Below are positions 13,118 through 24,202 of a stretch of 64,000 nucleotides of DNA, piece by piece. This stretch comes from Arthonia radiata. Lineage: Eukaryota; Ascomycota; Arthoniomycetes; Arthoniales; Arthoniaceae. The notes beneath the pieces are model-generated. The model saw nothing but the letters and a program-made list of their open reading frames with translations, had not been told where the DNA came from and searched no databases. The DNA is taken from positions 468,379 through 532,378 of the forward strand of contig PSQN01000013.1 of NCBI GenBank assembly GCA_002989075.1. Reading direction: 5' to 3'. Each line of letters begins with the position of its first letter. Position 1 is the stretch's first letter. A program made the position numbers and the translations under genes.

Positions 13118-13391
13118 TGTTATAGATAATATTAAGATAAACTTATTAACTATATAGAGAAACAATAGAATTCTAAAGCTATAGAATAACTATCTAGAAA
13201 GCTAGAACTACTATCTAAGTTAATTAGAACTACTTACTAAGCCTTTATCTTTATTTACATAACTAAAAGATAGAGTTAATAAAAGATAAACTAAATAGTA
13301 ATTTAAGATAAAGAATAGTCTTTCTATTATAGTAGATATATTAATAGCTTCTAAATATAGTAATTAGATAATTTAAGCTAATCTTATAATA
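13118..13391 (-). repeat. Gypsy G1 left LTR (274 bp)
   Basis: It begins TGTTATAGATAATATT and ends in TTATAATA (formerly ...ATAACA). It matches 16941-17192, 49836-50109 and 55595-55867. It carries a 22-base stretch absent from the right LTR of the same element near 17030. Confidence 0.88.
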
Positions 13392-15212
13392 CTACTTCTC
13401 TCTCTATTTAGCTAGTTACTCTTAATTAGGAAGATAATAAAGAATTTTAACTATATTAGTTAAAGTTTATATAAATAGTATTTATAGAAGCTTTCTAGTA
13501 AGTCTTAGGTATATTTAAAGTCTTTAATTAGATACTATTAGTAGTCTTTGTTATATTTATACTATTTTATTTAAGCTTAAATTTACTTTTAATATTTCTA
13601 TATGTTAATAATATCTTTAATAACCTATTTATTATTATCATTTATTATAATTAGCTCTAGTTTTAAGTATTTTTAGCCTTTTAGAGCTTAAGTAAGGCTT
13701 TTAATAGTATTAATAAGTTAAAGATTCTATAAATTTCTATAGATTTTAGTAAGTTAAGAGTACAGGTGTTCTTTTAGTAATAAATAATCTTATATAGTCT
13801 AATATACTTATAATTAAGCTTCTTTAATAGCTAATTAGTCTTTATATTTTTACTTAATAACTAAACTTGATTTTAAATGTAGTATTAAAATACTATTTAT
13901 TAGCTTACTTTATTATTCTTAGTTATATCTTGTCTATACTTACTTTATCTTAAGTCTAAAGTTTTTTTAATCTACTTACTATTAGATCTATTTTATCTTT
14001 CTATACTCTATTATATACTAATTAATCTTAGTTAATAGCTTTAATAATAGATTTAAAGCTTATTCTAGGTTTATATCTATAAGTTATTTTATAAAATAAT
14101 ATTTTAGTTATTTTAGAAACTATAGTATTAGCTACTAGTTTTACTACAAGAAGTATATTATACTAGTTATCTTAAAACTAATTAATAAATATTTAGAGAT
14201 ATACTTCTATACTTTAGTAAGAGACTTTAGATTACCTATTACTTTAAGAATAATATACTATTAATAGCTTAGTATTTACTTTTAGCTACTTTATTGAGTA
14301 CTTTTAAACTATACTTATAAAATAAAGATTCTAGTTTAATATTAATAATCTTAGAAGCCCTTACTTATACTATATATTCTAGTATATTAGATTTACTATT
14401 AACTCTATATCTATATTACTTAAACTAAACTTATAGAGAACAAAGATTTTTAGCTTAGTAAGTTTATTAACTAAAACTAAAATAGTATTATATTTATTTA
14501 GTTCTAACTTTAGAAGGTTAGTAATAAAGTTTATAGTACAGTTAAGATTAGGCCTCTTAGAAGCTAGTAATAGTTAGAGTAGTTCTATAGGTTTCTTATT
14601 CTAGAATTTTACTCTTTAATAGATATAATAATTATTTATAAACTACTTAACTTTCTAAAATAGTTATAGAAACTAGTAGTATTAAGCTAGCTATTAAATA
14701 ATATTATTAGTTTCTAAATACTTTATCTTTATAGAGAAGTATACCTTATTAATTACTTTAGTAATATATAAGCTAGAAACTATAAAACGTTTTTATACTA
14801 GTAGTAGGCTATTTAAATTAGAATAAAGAAAAACATAGTATTCTTCTATATTCATCTTAATTAAATTATTCTTTTAATAATTTACTAGAGTATAATAAGT
14901 TTAATTAAAAGTTTTATCTTCTAGATTTATATTTCTAATTAATTCTTTAAGAGGTTTAAGTAGCTCTATCTTATACTTTATCTTAATCAAGTAAACTTAA
15001 TAGTCTTACCAAACCTTAAAAGAGAGTTTACTAGTTAGTAATAAGGTTTAAAATATATTAGAGTCTTCTCTTACTCTTAAACTTAGGACTCTTTATATTA
15101 GAGTATCTACTTTTTTATTTATAGCTTCTTATTAGTATATAATCTTAACGTTAAATACTAATAGAAATTCTATCTATTAAGCCTACTATTAGATTATTTA
15201 CTTTATATATTA

Positions 15213-16132
15213 ATAGTTCTACTCTACAATTAAATCTATTTTTTCTATTTTTTCCTTTTTTTCCTATTTTTTTCTATTAAATATAACAGCCTTATATCTA
15301 ATTTAACTTATTTAATAGAATAAATTAAAGAAAATATAAGGTAATAGTAGTCTCTACTATAAATCTATAATTATCTTCTATGATTAATATTCTTCTACTA
15401 CTCTATAGTAGTAGTAGTAGTAGTAGTTAAAGTAGTAGTAGTAGTTAAAGTAGTAGTAGTAGTTAAAGTAGTAGTAGTAGTTAAAGTAGTAGTAGTAGTT
15501 AAAGTAGTAGTAGTAGTAGTATAGTAAGACTACTTAACTATTTACTACTTCTAGTAAAAAAATATATTACTACTAGTAACCTCTTAAACTCTATAGAAGT
15601 AATACCTTTATATTACTCTTTACTTTATAGTTATAGTTAATACTAGTAGTATCTTCTATTTATATATTAAACTCTCTTCTTCTTTTACTACTTTAGTCAG
15701 TAGCTAAATTATCCTTAACTTTATATATATCTTTATTTATAAGTATATATATTCTAATATTATAATAGCTATATAGTAGATTGGCTATAGTACTAAGCCT
15801 AGTAATAGTACTAGAGTCTAACTTTTAGATATTACTAATACTAAAGTTCTTCTTACTTATTACTTTCTTACCCTTATATACTATCTACGTATACTACTTA
15901 GCTATTAGTACCTTATTAATAACGCTAAGGTAAATATAATAGTTTAAAAAGTATAGTTATAAAAGAGCCTACTATAAGATATACTACTATATATATAATA
16001 ATAAGCTTTTTTATCTAGTCTAGATAATATTAGTAAATATTCCCTACTATCTTAAGAAGCGGTCTATTACCTACTACTCTTATAAAATATATTATATATA
16101 ATTTAGTTAAAAGAGTAGTATATATATATTTT
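15213..16132. other. Foreign segment inside Gypsy G1, with trinucleotide-based minisatellite
   Basis: Similarity to the other Gypsy copies stops near 15212. The next 920 bases have no recognisable family. They contain a minisatellite at 15406-15532 built from an 18-base unit (GTAGTAGTAGTAGTTAAA), and short C/T-rich tracts at 15230-15280. It may be the remnant of another element or of a rearrangement that removed the middle of G1. Confidence 0.5.
15406..15532. repeat. Minisatellite of (GTA)n units
   Basis: About five tandem copies of an 18-base unit of four or five GTA triplets followed by GTTAAA, bounded by longer plain GTA runs. The copies are nearly identical although the surroundings are heavily decayed, which points to recent slippage or copying. 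Confidence 0.9.
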
Positions 16133-16640
16133 TGTTAAAAAAGGTACAGGGAAGAAGAAGAATACTACTACAAAGAGTAGAAAGACGAGACTAGCTTGAG
16201 ACTGGTACAATACTTAGACTTAATACAGGTACAATACTTAGTAGCAAGGAAAAGCTGTTGTTATATTGTTTGTCTTGTTAGCTAAAATTCTCTAGAGAGA
16301 TTTTAGCTTATATATTTAAGTTTAGCGGCCCGTATAGGACTTACTAGATATCTGTTCTTTTAATAGAGGCCAGATAACCTATAACTTACCGTATAAGACA
16401 GTAATTCCGTCTATTTAAAACTATTAGTCTCTAAGTCTATTCTGTATTGTTTTAGACTACAAACCAGCTGTCTAGGACGGATCGTATAATACTCCTTTTT
16501 GTCCTAGGCCCGGGCCACTAGGCCCGACCCTTTAGGTAAAAGGCTTGTTCTATTTTAGGCCGAGACAGCTGGTAGAATCTGTCCAATACTCCGGGCCCCT
16601 GGGGGTTCCGGCTAACCAGCTAGTTGGTTAATTTCTAACA
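16133..16640 (-). mobile_element. Solo Copia LTR 1
   Basis: A 508-bp LTR of the same Copia family as 56393-61786, running from TGTTAAAA at 16133 to TCTAACA at 16640. A perfect 5-bp TSD ATTTT flanks it (16128-16132 and 16641-16645). No internal sequence adjoins, so it is a solo LTR left by LTR-LTR recombination. It sits inside the reduced Gypsy G1 and is therefore younger than it. It keeps more CpA/TpG sites than the host element. Confidence 0.95.
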
Positions 16641-16940
16641 ATTTTAAGGTTTAGCTATATAATTTTATAAGTATTAAGGTTTATATATATAATATAGATA
16701 AATAACGTTATAGTCGCTATAAATAGTACTATAGTAGTAGTTACTAGATCTATACTATTTTATTAGCTTAACTACCTTACTTAGTATCTATTAGTTGTAT
16801 CTTACTAGAGGATACTTTAATAATTTAATAAGTTAATATTATTATTATTATAATATAATAGTCTTTAGTAGATATTAATACTACTAAGATCTTATATATA
16901 TATATATATAATTAATAGAAAAAGAGAAGCTTTAGAATAC

Positions 16941-17192
16941 TATTATAGGTAATATTAAGATAAACTTATTAACTATATAGAGAAATAATAGAATTCTAAA
17001 GCTATAGAATAACTATCTAAAAAGCTAAAACTACTTACTAAGCCTTTATCTTAATCTAAATAACTAGAAGATAAAGTTAATAGAAGATAAACTAAATAGT
17101 AATCTAAGATAAAGAATAGTCTTTCTGATATAGTAGGTATATTGATAGCTTCTAGATATAGCAATTAGGTAATTTAAGCTAATTTTATAATA
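16941..17192 (-). repeat. Gypsy G1 right LTR (252 bp)
   Basis: It matches the left LTR at 13118-13391, starting TATTATAGGTAATATT and ending TTTATAATA. The following TATAT is the TSD. In the minus-strand element this is the 5' LTR; the sequence just left of it (AAAGAGAAGCTTTAGAATAC) is the primer-binding side and recurs left of 55595. Confidence 0.88.
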
Positions 17193-17709
17193 TATATATA
17201 TTTAGAATAATAGGCTTATATATCTTTAGAGCTAATTAAGCTATAGAGATCTATATATAATATTATAGGTATACTTACTAGATATAGTAGTTCTACTAGC
17301 TATATCTACTAGTACTATAATTATAGAATATACTATTCTAATTATTAATATTCTTTAGAACCAGAAAGTTAAGAAAGTAATTAAAATATTGAAGAACCTT
17401 AAACTTATTATACTTAGAAAATATACTAAAGATACTATAGCTAGAGTCTTTAGTATAAATAATAGTATCTTAAATTACTTTAAGTATAGAAACTATAGTT
17501 CTATTATATAATTTTAGTAGATTAATATTTATTTAAAGCTTTATATAATATAGTTAAAGGAGATCTAATGTAATTTATATATATATATATATATATACCT
17601 TAGTTAATACTATTAGTAATAGCTTTATAGAAGATACTATCTACTTTAATAAAGTCTAATAGTCTAGTAAAATTCTTTTACTTTTTATAAGGCTAGTAAG
17701 ATACTATAC
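17193..17709. other. Unclassified spacer
   Basis: AT-rich decayed sequence with a (TA)n run near 17578-17600. I see no gene, terminal repeat or known family in it. Confidence 0.4.
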
Positions 17710-17893
17710 TATAATACGTAGATAGACTAGAGACCGTTATATAATGATTTTATAGGGCTTAGAGTTATATAGACTCTAAGTAGTATTAATCCTACTTTAG
17801 TATCCAACTATTACTAACTTATCTAGACTTGAGCTTTTAAATTCTAACTAGTTTATGTAGTAGAAATCATTACTTTATTACCTCTTATTATTA
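17710..17893. repeat. 183-bp direct repeat, left copy
   Basis: Left terminal repeat of the possible miniature LTR element; it pairs with 18588-18769. The copies differ mainly at C/T and G/A sites. Confidence 0.8.
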
Positions 17894-18587
17894 TTCAAAA
17901 GCTTTAAGATATAGTTACTTATAAAGATATCTAGATACTAGTAACTCTATCTTATTAGTATTAGCCTAGTTAGTAGTATAGACCTATATAGATAGCTAGA
18001 ATTTAATAACTAATAGCTTAAATATAGTATTATATATACGTAGCATTTAGATAACTATAGTATTAAGAGTCTATTCTACGTATAGATTAAATAGAAGCCT
18101 ACCTTAATATACTAAATAGTAGAAGAAATGGTTCTAGCTTACTATTATACTCTAATAGAATAAGAACCAAAATAGATATAAAGCTACTACTACGTAGTAT
18201 AACCTCTAAATTAAAGTACTAGCCTATTCTATATATAAATTAAATAGAAGTCTATCTTGCTATACTAGATAGTAGAAGAAATATTTCTAATACTTAGATA
18301 TAGAGAGAAGAAGTTAATAGAAAGAATATAGTATATAGAGATATTTTAGATTTAGTTCTATACTAGAGAAGAGGCTAGTAAGAGTATATATAGTACTATA
18401 TTTCTCTAGTATAGAAAGAATTATATTTAAAAGGATACTAGATATATAACCTCTTAATAGAGATATTTTAATAACTAGATAATATACTAATATAACAACT
18501 ACTTCTAGATAAAGCCCTATAGAAAAGTAATATCTATGATATAGTAGAACTATAATTAGAAATAATTATAAGGTTTAGAAGGGGAAT

Positions 18588-18769
18588 AGTAATACGTAGG
18601 TAGACTAGAAACTGTTATATAATATTCTTATAGGGCTTAGAGTTATATATACTCTAAGTAATATTAAATCTACTTTAGTATCTAACTACTACCAACTTAT
18701 CTAGACTTTAGCTTTTAAATTCCAACTAGTTTATATAGTAGGAATTAATACTTTGTTACCTCTTATTAT
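18588..18769. repeat. 183-bp direct repeat, right copy
   Basis: Right terminal repeat pairing with 17710-17893, in the same orientation, starting around TAATACGTAGGTAGACTAGA. Confidence 0.8.
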
Positions 18770-19318
18770 CTTAATAGTCTATAAGATTTCTTATAGGCTT
18801 AGTAGGTAGATTATTAGTATTATTATATTAAAATAGAGATAGACTAATATAAGTATAGATTAATAGTAATAAGAGTAAAAGATAATAGAAAGAATAAAGA
18901 AGTTTTTAAAACTATAGTATTATATAAAAAGTAAGTAGAGTAGTAAAAGTATAAAATTATATAAAAAGAATATAATTTTAGCTAAAAAGATTATATAGAA
19001 AGTAAATATTAATAGTTAAGCTTTTTATAATAATTACTACTAGTTTTTTATATATTTATATTAATATATCTTCTACTTATTAGTTAAAAATACTATAACA
19101 CTTTTAAACTATCTATTTATAAATAATTACTCTAATTACTAGTATACTATATACATACTTTCTTTTAGTATATACCTATCTATATCTACTACCTTATAGC
19201 CTATTCTGTAGGTTAAGATACTATTAAATTACTATTATAATTCTATTATAATACTATACTAAAATAGATATAGAATAGTTTTAAGACTAGATAATACTAT
19301 ACTTAAGGTAACTTATAT
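18770..19318. other. Unclassified spacer
   Basis: AT-rich sequence with A-rich tracts at 18830-18960. No gene or known element is recognisable. Confidence 0.4.
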
Positions 19319-19554
19319 ATTTAGATCTTGCGGCCGCTACCGCTACTGAAATTTAAATCTTTACTTATAATCTAGTTATAATCGTTATTATTGTTAGAAT
19401 AATAGTAGAAATAAGATCTAATCTAGTTTTACTACTATATTATAACTATATTATAACTTTATATTAAACCAAAGACCCGCTACCGGTCTAACTCTACTTA
19501 AAGATTTAGATTTTTATCTAGTTTTAATATACGTTATACTCGCAAGATCTAAAT
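19319..19554. mobile_element. Small element with 14-bp perfect terminal inverted repeats (MITE-like)
   Basis: The left end ATTTAGATCTTGCG (19319-19332) is exactly the reverse complement of the right end CGCAAGATCTAAAT (19541-19554). The whole unit is 236 bp and has no coding capacity. The size and structure fit a MITE or other non-autonomous DNA transposon. The flanks (TTATAT before, CTTATA after) do not show a clean TSD. A second occurrence of AGATCTTGCG followed by a similar CCGCTAC lies at 20335-20351, so the terminus recurs at least once nearby. Confidence 0.65.
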
Positions 19555-19608
19555 CTTATAATTTTACTTTTATTTCTAAGTCTAGCTTAGCTAGTTAGTT
19601 ACTATATT

Positions 19609-20116
19609 TGTTAAAAAGGGTGCAGGGAAGAAGAAGGATACTACTATAAAGAGTAGAAAGACGAGACCAGCTTGAGACTGGTGCAATACTCAGGCTTAAT
19701 ACAGATACAATACTTAGTAGCAAGGAGAAGCTGTTGTTATGTTGTCTGTCTTGTTAGCTAGAATTCTCTAGAGGAATCCTAGCTTATATATCTAAGTCTA
19801 GCGGCCCGTGTAGAACTTACTAGATATCTGTTCTTTTGATAGAGGCTAGATAACCCGTAACTTACCGCACAAAACGGTAATTCCGTTTATCTAAAACTAT
19901 TAGTCTCTAAGTTTATTTTGTGTTGTCTTAGACTACGGGCCAGCTGTCTAGAACGGGTTGTACAATGCTCCTTTTTGTCCTAGGCCCGGGCCACTAGGCC
20001 CGACCCTTTAGGTAAAAGGCTTGTTCTATTTTAGGCCGAGACAGCTAGTAGGACCTGTTCAATACTCCGGGCCCCTGGGGGTTCCGGCTAACCAGCTAGT
20101 TGGTTAATTTCCAACA
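19609..20116 (-). mobile_element. Solo Copia LTR 2
   Basis: A 508-bp LTR of the Copia family, running from TGTTAAAAAGGG at 19609 to TTCCAACA at 20116, flanked by a perfect 5-bp TSD ATATT (19604-19608 and 20117-20121). It is the best preserved of the six LTR copies by eye, keeping several GC-rich words (for example CCTAGGCCCGGGCC near 19979) that other copies have lost. No internal sequence adjoins. Confidence 0.95.
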
Positions 20117-20195
20117 ATATTAGGTAGTAGAGTATCTTATTATAGTAAATTTTAGTTTAGATTCTAGAAAACTAAGAATTTTTATTCTAGCGCTG

Positions 20196-20273
20196 CTATC
20201 TAGTAAAATAGCTTTAGATTACTAGATAGCTACTTCCTCCTGAAGCTAGGGTTTTATAACCCTAGCGTAGCTT
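20196..20273. repeat. Two adjacent hairpins
   Basis: Stem 1 pairs CTATCTAGTA (20196-20205) with TACTAGATAG (20220-20229). Stem 2 lies at 20242-20273 and pairs GAAGCTAGGGTT with AACCCTAG...TAGCTTC, with a small offset. They lie between the second solo Copia LTR and the isolated AGATCTTGCG terminus. They may be the end structure of a small DNA element; a function is not evident. Confidence 0.6.
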
Positions 20274-20334
20274 CCTAAAAAAGTTCTAGCTTTAATTTTA
20301 TACTAGTAATATATTACTTATATTATATAGAACT

Positions 20335-20351
20335 AGATCTTGCGACCGCTA
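20335..20351 (+). repeat. Isolated copy of the MITE-like terminus
   Basis: AGATCTTGCG followed by ACCGCTA repeats the left end of the 236-bp element at 19319. No matching right end was seen downstream, so this is a truncated or diverged second copy. Confidence 0.55.
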
Positions 20352-20400
20352 CTAAAACTAGAACTAAAATAATATTATAAATTTTTATTTATCTAGATAT

Positions 20401-23296
20401 TTAGAGAGAAGTAATAATAATTTCTAGATTTAAATTTTAAATATAAATAGAATCTTACCTTATATCTAGTAGTATAATAGATTTTATTATTACAATATAT
20501 ATATTTACTAAATATAAAGTATATATAAAGACTTTTATTATTATAGATATTAAAATACTTCTTAAAACTAGACTGCTATTAGTATAGTTTTAGAACTATC
20601 TATTATCTAGATAAATACCTAATAACTATTCTATAACCTTATTAAAACTATACATTAACTGTTTCTTAACTTAGAAGAAGGCCTCTAAGGTAATATAAAA
20701 ATAAGATATATAATTTTCAATAATAATAGTACCTTTATAGTAGCTTCTATAGATAAGTAATAAATTATAAGTCTTAAGTAGTAAATATTTAAAGTCTTAA
20801 ATCTTAAAAACTAGGTTATAGACCTTATAAATACTATTAGTAACCTATAAGAGTAGATTAAAAATCTAATTATAGTATCTAGATTTCTTTTTTTACTCTT
20901 TAATATAGCTACTCTACTAATAGCGCTATAGTCTATATACCTTAGAGTTAAAAGATATATATATAGTAGACTATTAGTATAGTATTACCTTTTAATTTTG
21001 AAAAGTTATTATAAACCAGTCTTAGGCCTTTCTAACTTAATTTCTAACTTATATTCTAACAGTCAAACGGTATATTTAAACTATACTATTATCTCTAATC
21101 TTTCTATTTCTAGTTTAGTATATTAATTAGATAATTTAAATCTTATTAATATATATAGGGGTATTACCTACTATCTTATTCTTATTCTATATCTCATCTT
21201 TTTTATATCTACTATTTTTAAATTGAGCTCTTAGTACTATATCTCTACTACTATTAGTTTACCTTCTTATACTAAAATTAGATTAAAACTACTATAGTAG
21301 CTACTATAGTCTATTATATATATTCTAATAGTAATTAGTCTTTATTATCATTTATTATTCTAGTTCTTTCTAAGCCTTAGCTCTAGTCTATATCTATAGT
21401 ATAGAACTACCTTACTAACTCTTTTTCTAAGACTATACTATAACATATAGATCTTTTAGTTGTTATTAGGTACTTTTAAGTTATACTTCCTTTTATATAA
21501 GTTCTATAGAGTACTTTATGTACCTATATATAAGGATTCTAAGTTCTAGTTCTATATTCTAAATCTTAGTTATACTATAGTATAAATTATATTTTATTAT
21601 ATCTCTTTTCTCTAAGTATTTATCCAAAGAAACTATTTATATTAATTTACTTTAAAGTACTAAAGATTATCTTCAATCTTTAGATAGTAATACTATAGTA
21701 GCTATATAAAAGTAAAAATATTAGTTTAATATAGCTTTCTAATAATATATCTAGTTTAAGATATTCTAAACTAAAACTAAACTAAAAGAGCTTGTTAATA
21801 CTATTAATTAGCTTTAAGTAGCCTATTTAAGTTCTATAAACTAAAAAATCTTCTACTCTAGATAAAAAACTATTATAGATATACTTTAGTTTAATCTTTT
21901 TTATAGTCTTTATAGGATATATAATTCTTTCTCTACTATATCTATAAATAATACTTATATCTAAGTATTAACTTTTTTTATTACTACTAACTAACTCTAA
22001 GTCTCTGAAATAGCTACTATCTACTATATTTTAAGTATCTACTTCTAAGTCTAAGTATATAGTTAATTTCAAGAAGTTTAATAGTTATTAACCCTAAAAG
22101 TACTAAAAGTTTGTCAATATACTCTAAATTAAGCTTATTACTAAATAAAATTAATACTCTTTTAAAGAATTCTACATTAGTTATAAATTATTAATACTTA
22201 AAGGTCCTACTCTTATATACTTCTAATAGTTTATTTAAGATCTTATTAACTATATTTAAGCTAATTATCTTTATATATTTAATAATTTTCTTAACCTCTT
22301 ATATTATTATGTTAGTAATCTTATGTATACTTAAGATATATATTAGTTTCTTATATTTCTTTATTAGAAGAATAAACCTATTACTAAATACCTTTCTATA
22401 TTCTAAAAAATTATTAATAATAGTTGAATTATTAATTAAGATATACTTAAATAACTTCTTATAAATAGCTTAAATAATAAAGCTTTTAAAAATATTTATT
22501 GTTTTATTTATTATTCTTATAAGCTTAGTTAGCCTATATAAGAACTTATTACTATTATCTATTAAGCTAGTATAAGTTATTAGTACTACGCTATATAGTT
22601 AAATAAAAAGAATCCTTTAGATTTCTAATTAGCCTCTATTTATTATCCTAGTTCTAATATCTTCTAATCTAATAATAGTAACTAGGTTAACTAGAGCTAT
22701 ACTATTTACTAAGTCTGTTTACTCTCTACTAATACTAATAAGAGTAGTAGTTCTTATAACTACTATAGTTTTACTTTTATATATCTTGATAGTAATGATT
22801 AACTTACTTCTACTAAGTATGAGTATTAGTAAGAATAAGACCTTTATTTTATCTATAGATTTAACTAATACTACTATAATAAATATCTCTATACTTATCT
22901 AGTTAATATTAGCTAATTAGATAAGCTTAATAGTTAAGAAATTCTAGCTTATTAACTAGAGACTAAAAATAAGTTATCTTTTAACTTAAAAATATCTAGT
23001 CTCTATATAAAGATATATATAGAGATATTCTTTACTTATTTCTTTAAATCTAACCTTTTAAGTTTTATTAACTAAAGCTAAAGATATTCTTTTAGATAAT
23101 AAAAGAGGTTTTAATCTATTATCTTACTTATACTAATATTTAAGCTTATATTAACTACTAGGTCTAGATAGAAAATATACTTTATTTAATCTCTATCTTT
23201 CTTAATTCTAGCTATTTGTTTATAGAATTTATTAATTTAGAGTTTATATAATATTAAGGCTTTTTAATCTACTATATTATATATAAGAAATATATA
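20401..23296. other. Unclassified heavily decayed region
   Basis: About 2.9 kb with no family I can name. Minus-strand reading at 20500-21200 gives long hydrophobic/charged runs broken by TAG and TAA, as a decayed protein gene would. The stretch 22830-23100 reads more sensibly on the plus strand. The region directly precedes Gypsy I, and sequence right of Gypsy I (38794 on) is Gypsy J, so part of this could be the left portion of J split by I; I could not show this by direct alignment. Confidence 0.35.
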
Positions 23297-23560
23297 TAGA
23301 CCCTAGCTTCTTAGAGCTTAGTTAGCTTTAAGAACTAGATATAGTCTATATATAGTATATACGTACTATAGCTTATTCTTAAGGCTTAGTCAGCCTTAAG
23401 AATAGTAGAGTATAACCTTAAGATTCTTAGTACTTAGTTAGTACTAAGAATAGACTTCTATATATATTTCTATTAGTTACTTCAATTTTTTCTTACTCCT
23501 TAGTTATTTATCTAGATACTAAATTAGATATGTTACTTTCTTATAAAAGCTATCTTTATA
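23297..23560 (+). repeat. Gypsy I left LTR with three palindromes
   Basis: About 264 bp, ending GCTATCTTTATA at 23560 and matched by 38625-38793 and 38131-38163. It carries three related 27-bp palindromes at 23308-23334, 23376-23402 and 23424-23450, all of the form TTCTTA...TTAGTYAG...TAAGAA with 11-bp arms. The second and third are perfect or nearly so despite general decay. Confidence 0.75.
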
Positions 23561-24202
23561 GTTTAAATAACTTACTACCTTTATAGGTATAATCTAAGTA
23601 ATATATAAAGATATTTAATAACACTACTATTATTCTAACTATCTTCTATAACGATTTTATTATAATAGAGGTAATAGCTACTAACGCCCCTAAACTAGCT
23701 CTATATACCTAGAACCTAGTAAGTATAGACTAGAAGTTTAAAATTAACTAGAAATACTAGAATAATAAAGCCTTTCTTAGCTCTAATATATAGTAGGCTT
23801 ATATCTCTAAGAAGAGCTCTTATAAGTCTACTACTACTAACGCCTCTAAGAAGAATATTAAGTATCTTAAATATAAAGTTTATATAGAAAATATTAAGAC
23901 TCTATATAAAGACTACTAAGAATAACCTTACTAAGATAGCTAAATATAAAAGAGAGAACACTATTAATAGCTAGATACGTAGCGACTAGAAGAAATAAAT
24001 TAATAGCTTAACTTAAAAGCTAGTACTATTCTTAAGAGCTAATTCCTTTTATAGCTATAAGAACTAGTAAAATAATCTTATTTATATACTATTAGAGTAA
24101 GGTCTTACTAATAATAACCTTTCTAAGAATATTAATAACCGCTATAGTATCTAGACGGCTAGTAGCCTCTTAGAAGACGTTAAGAGAAAGTAAATAACTT
24201 AG

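Larger units (their letters stand above)
13118..17192 (-). mobile_element. Ty3/Gypsy chromodomain-type fossil G1, internally reduced
   Basis: A minus-strand Gypsy fossil with LTRs at 13118-13391 and 16941-17192 and a 5-bp TSD TATAT on both sides (13113-13117 and 17193-17197). Sequence right of the left LTR (13392-15212) matches the 3' part of the related copies at 50110-51930 and 55868-56392/61787 on: chromodomain-like tail, integrase and the start of RNase H. Sequence 16641-16940 matches the Gag-side end of G2 (about 55390-55594). The middle of the element is missing; unrelated sequence (15213-16132) and a solo Copia LTR (16133-16640) lie in its place. RIP-type breaks are very dense and nothing is translatable. 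Confidence 0.85.
17710..18769. mobile_element. Possible short LTR-type element (TRIM-like) with 183-bp direct repeats
   Basis: Two direct repeats of about 183 bp (17710-17893 and 18588-18769) flank a core of about 690 bp. Both start near TAATACGTAGRTAGACTAGA and end near TTACCTCTTATTAT; they share runs such as TATAGGGCTTAGAGTTATAT. The size fits a terminal-repeat retrotransposon in miniature or a much reduced LTR element. The core has no recognisable protein domain but holds an internal repetition (TCTATTCTAYRTATARATTAA near 18070 and 18218). No clear TSD was found, and the ends are not cleanly TG...CA after decay. Confidence 0.55.

Noticed and set aside
19330-19337. GCGGCCGC site as vector contamination
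   Set aside because: It lies at the end of the element with 14-bp inverted repeats, and a diverged version recurs at 20342; no vector sequence adjoins.
20401-23296. Left half of Gypsy J
   Set aside because: Plausible by position, but no domain or duplicated target site ties it to 38794 on, so it stays unclassified.
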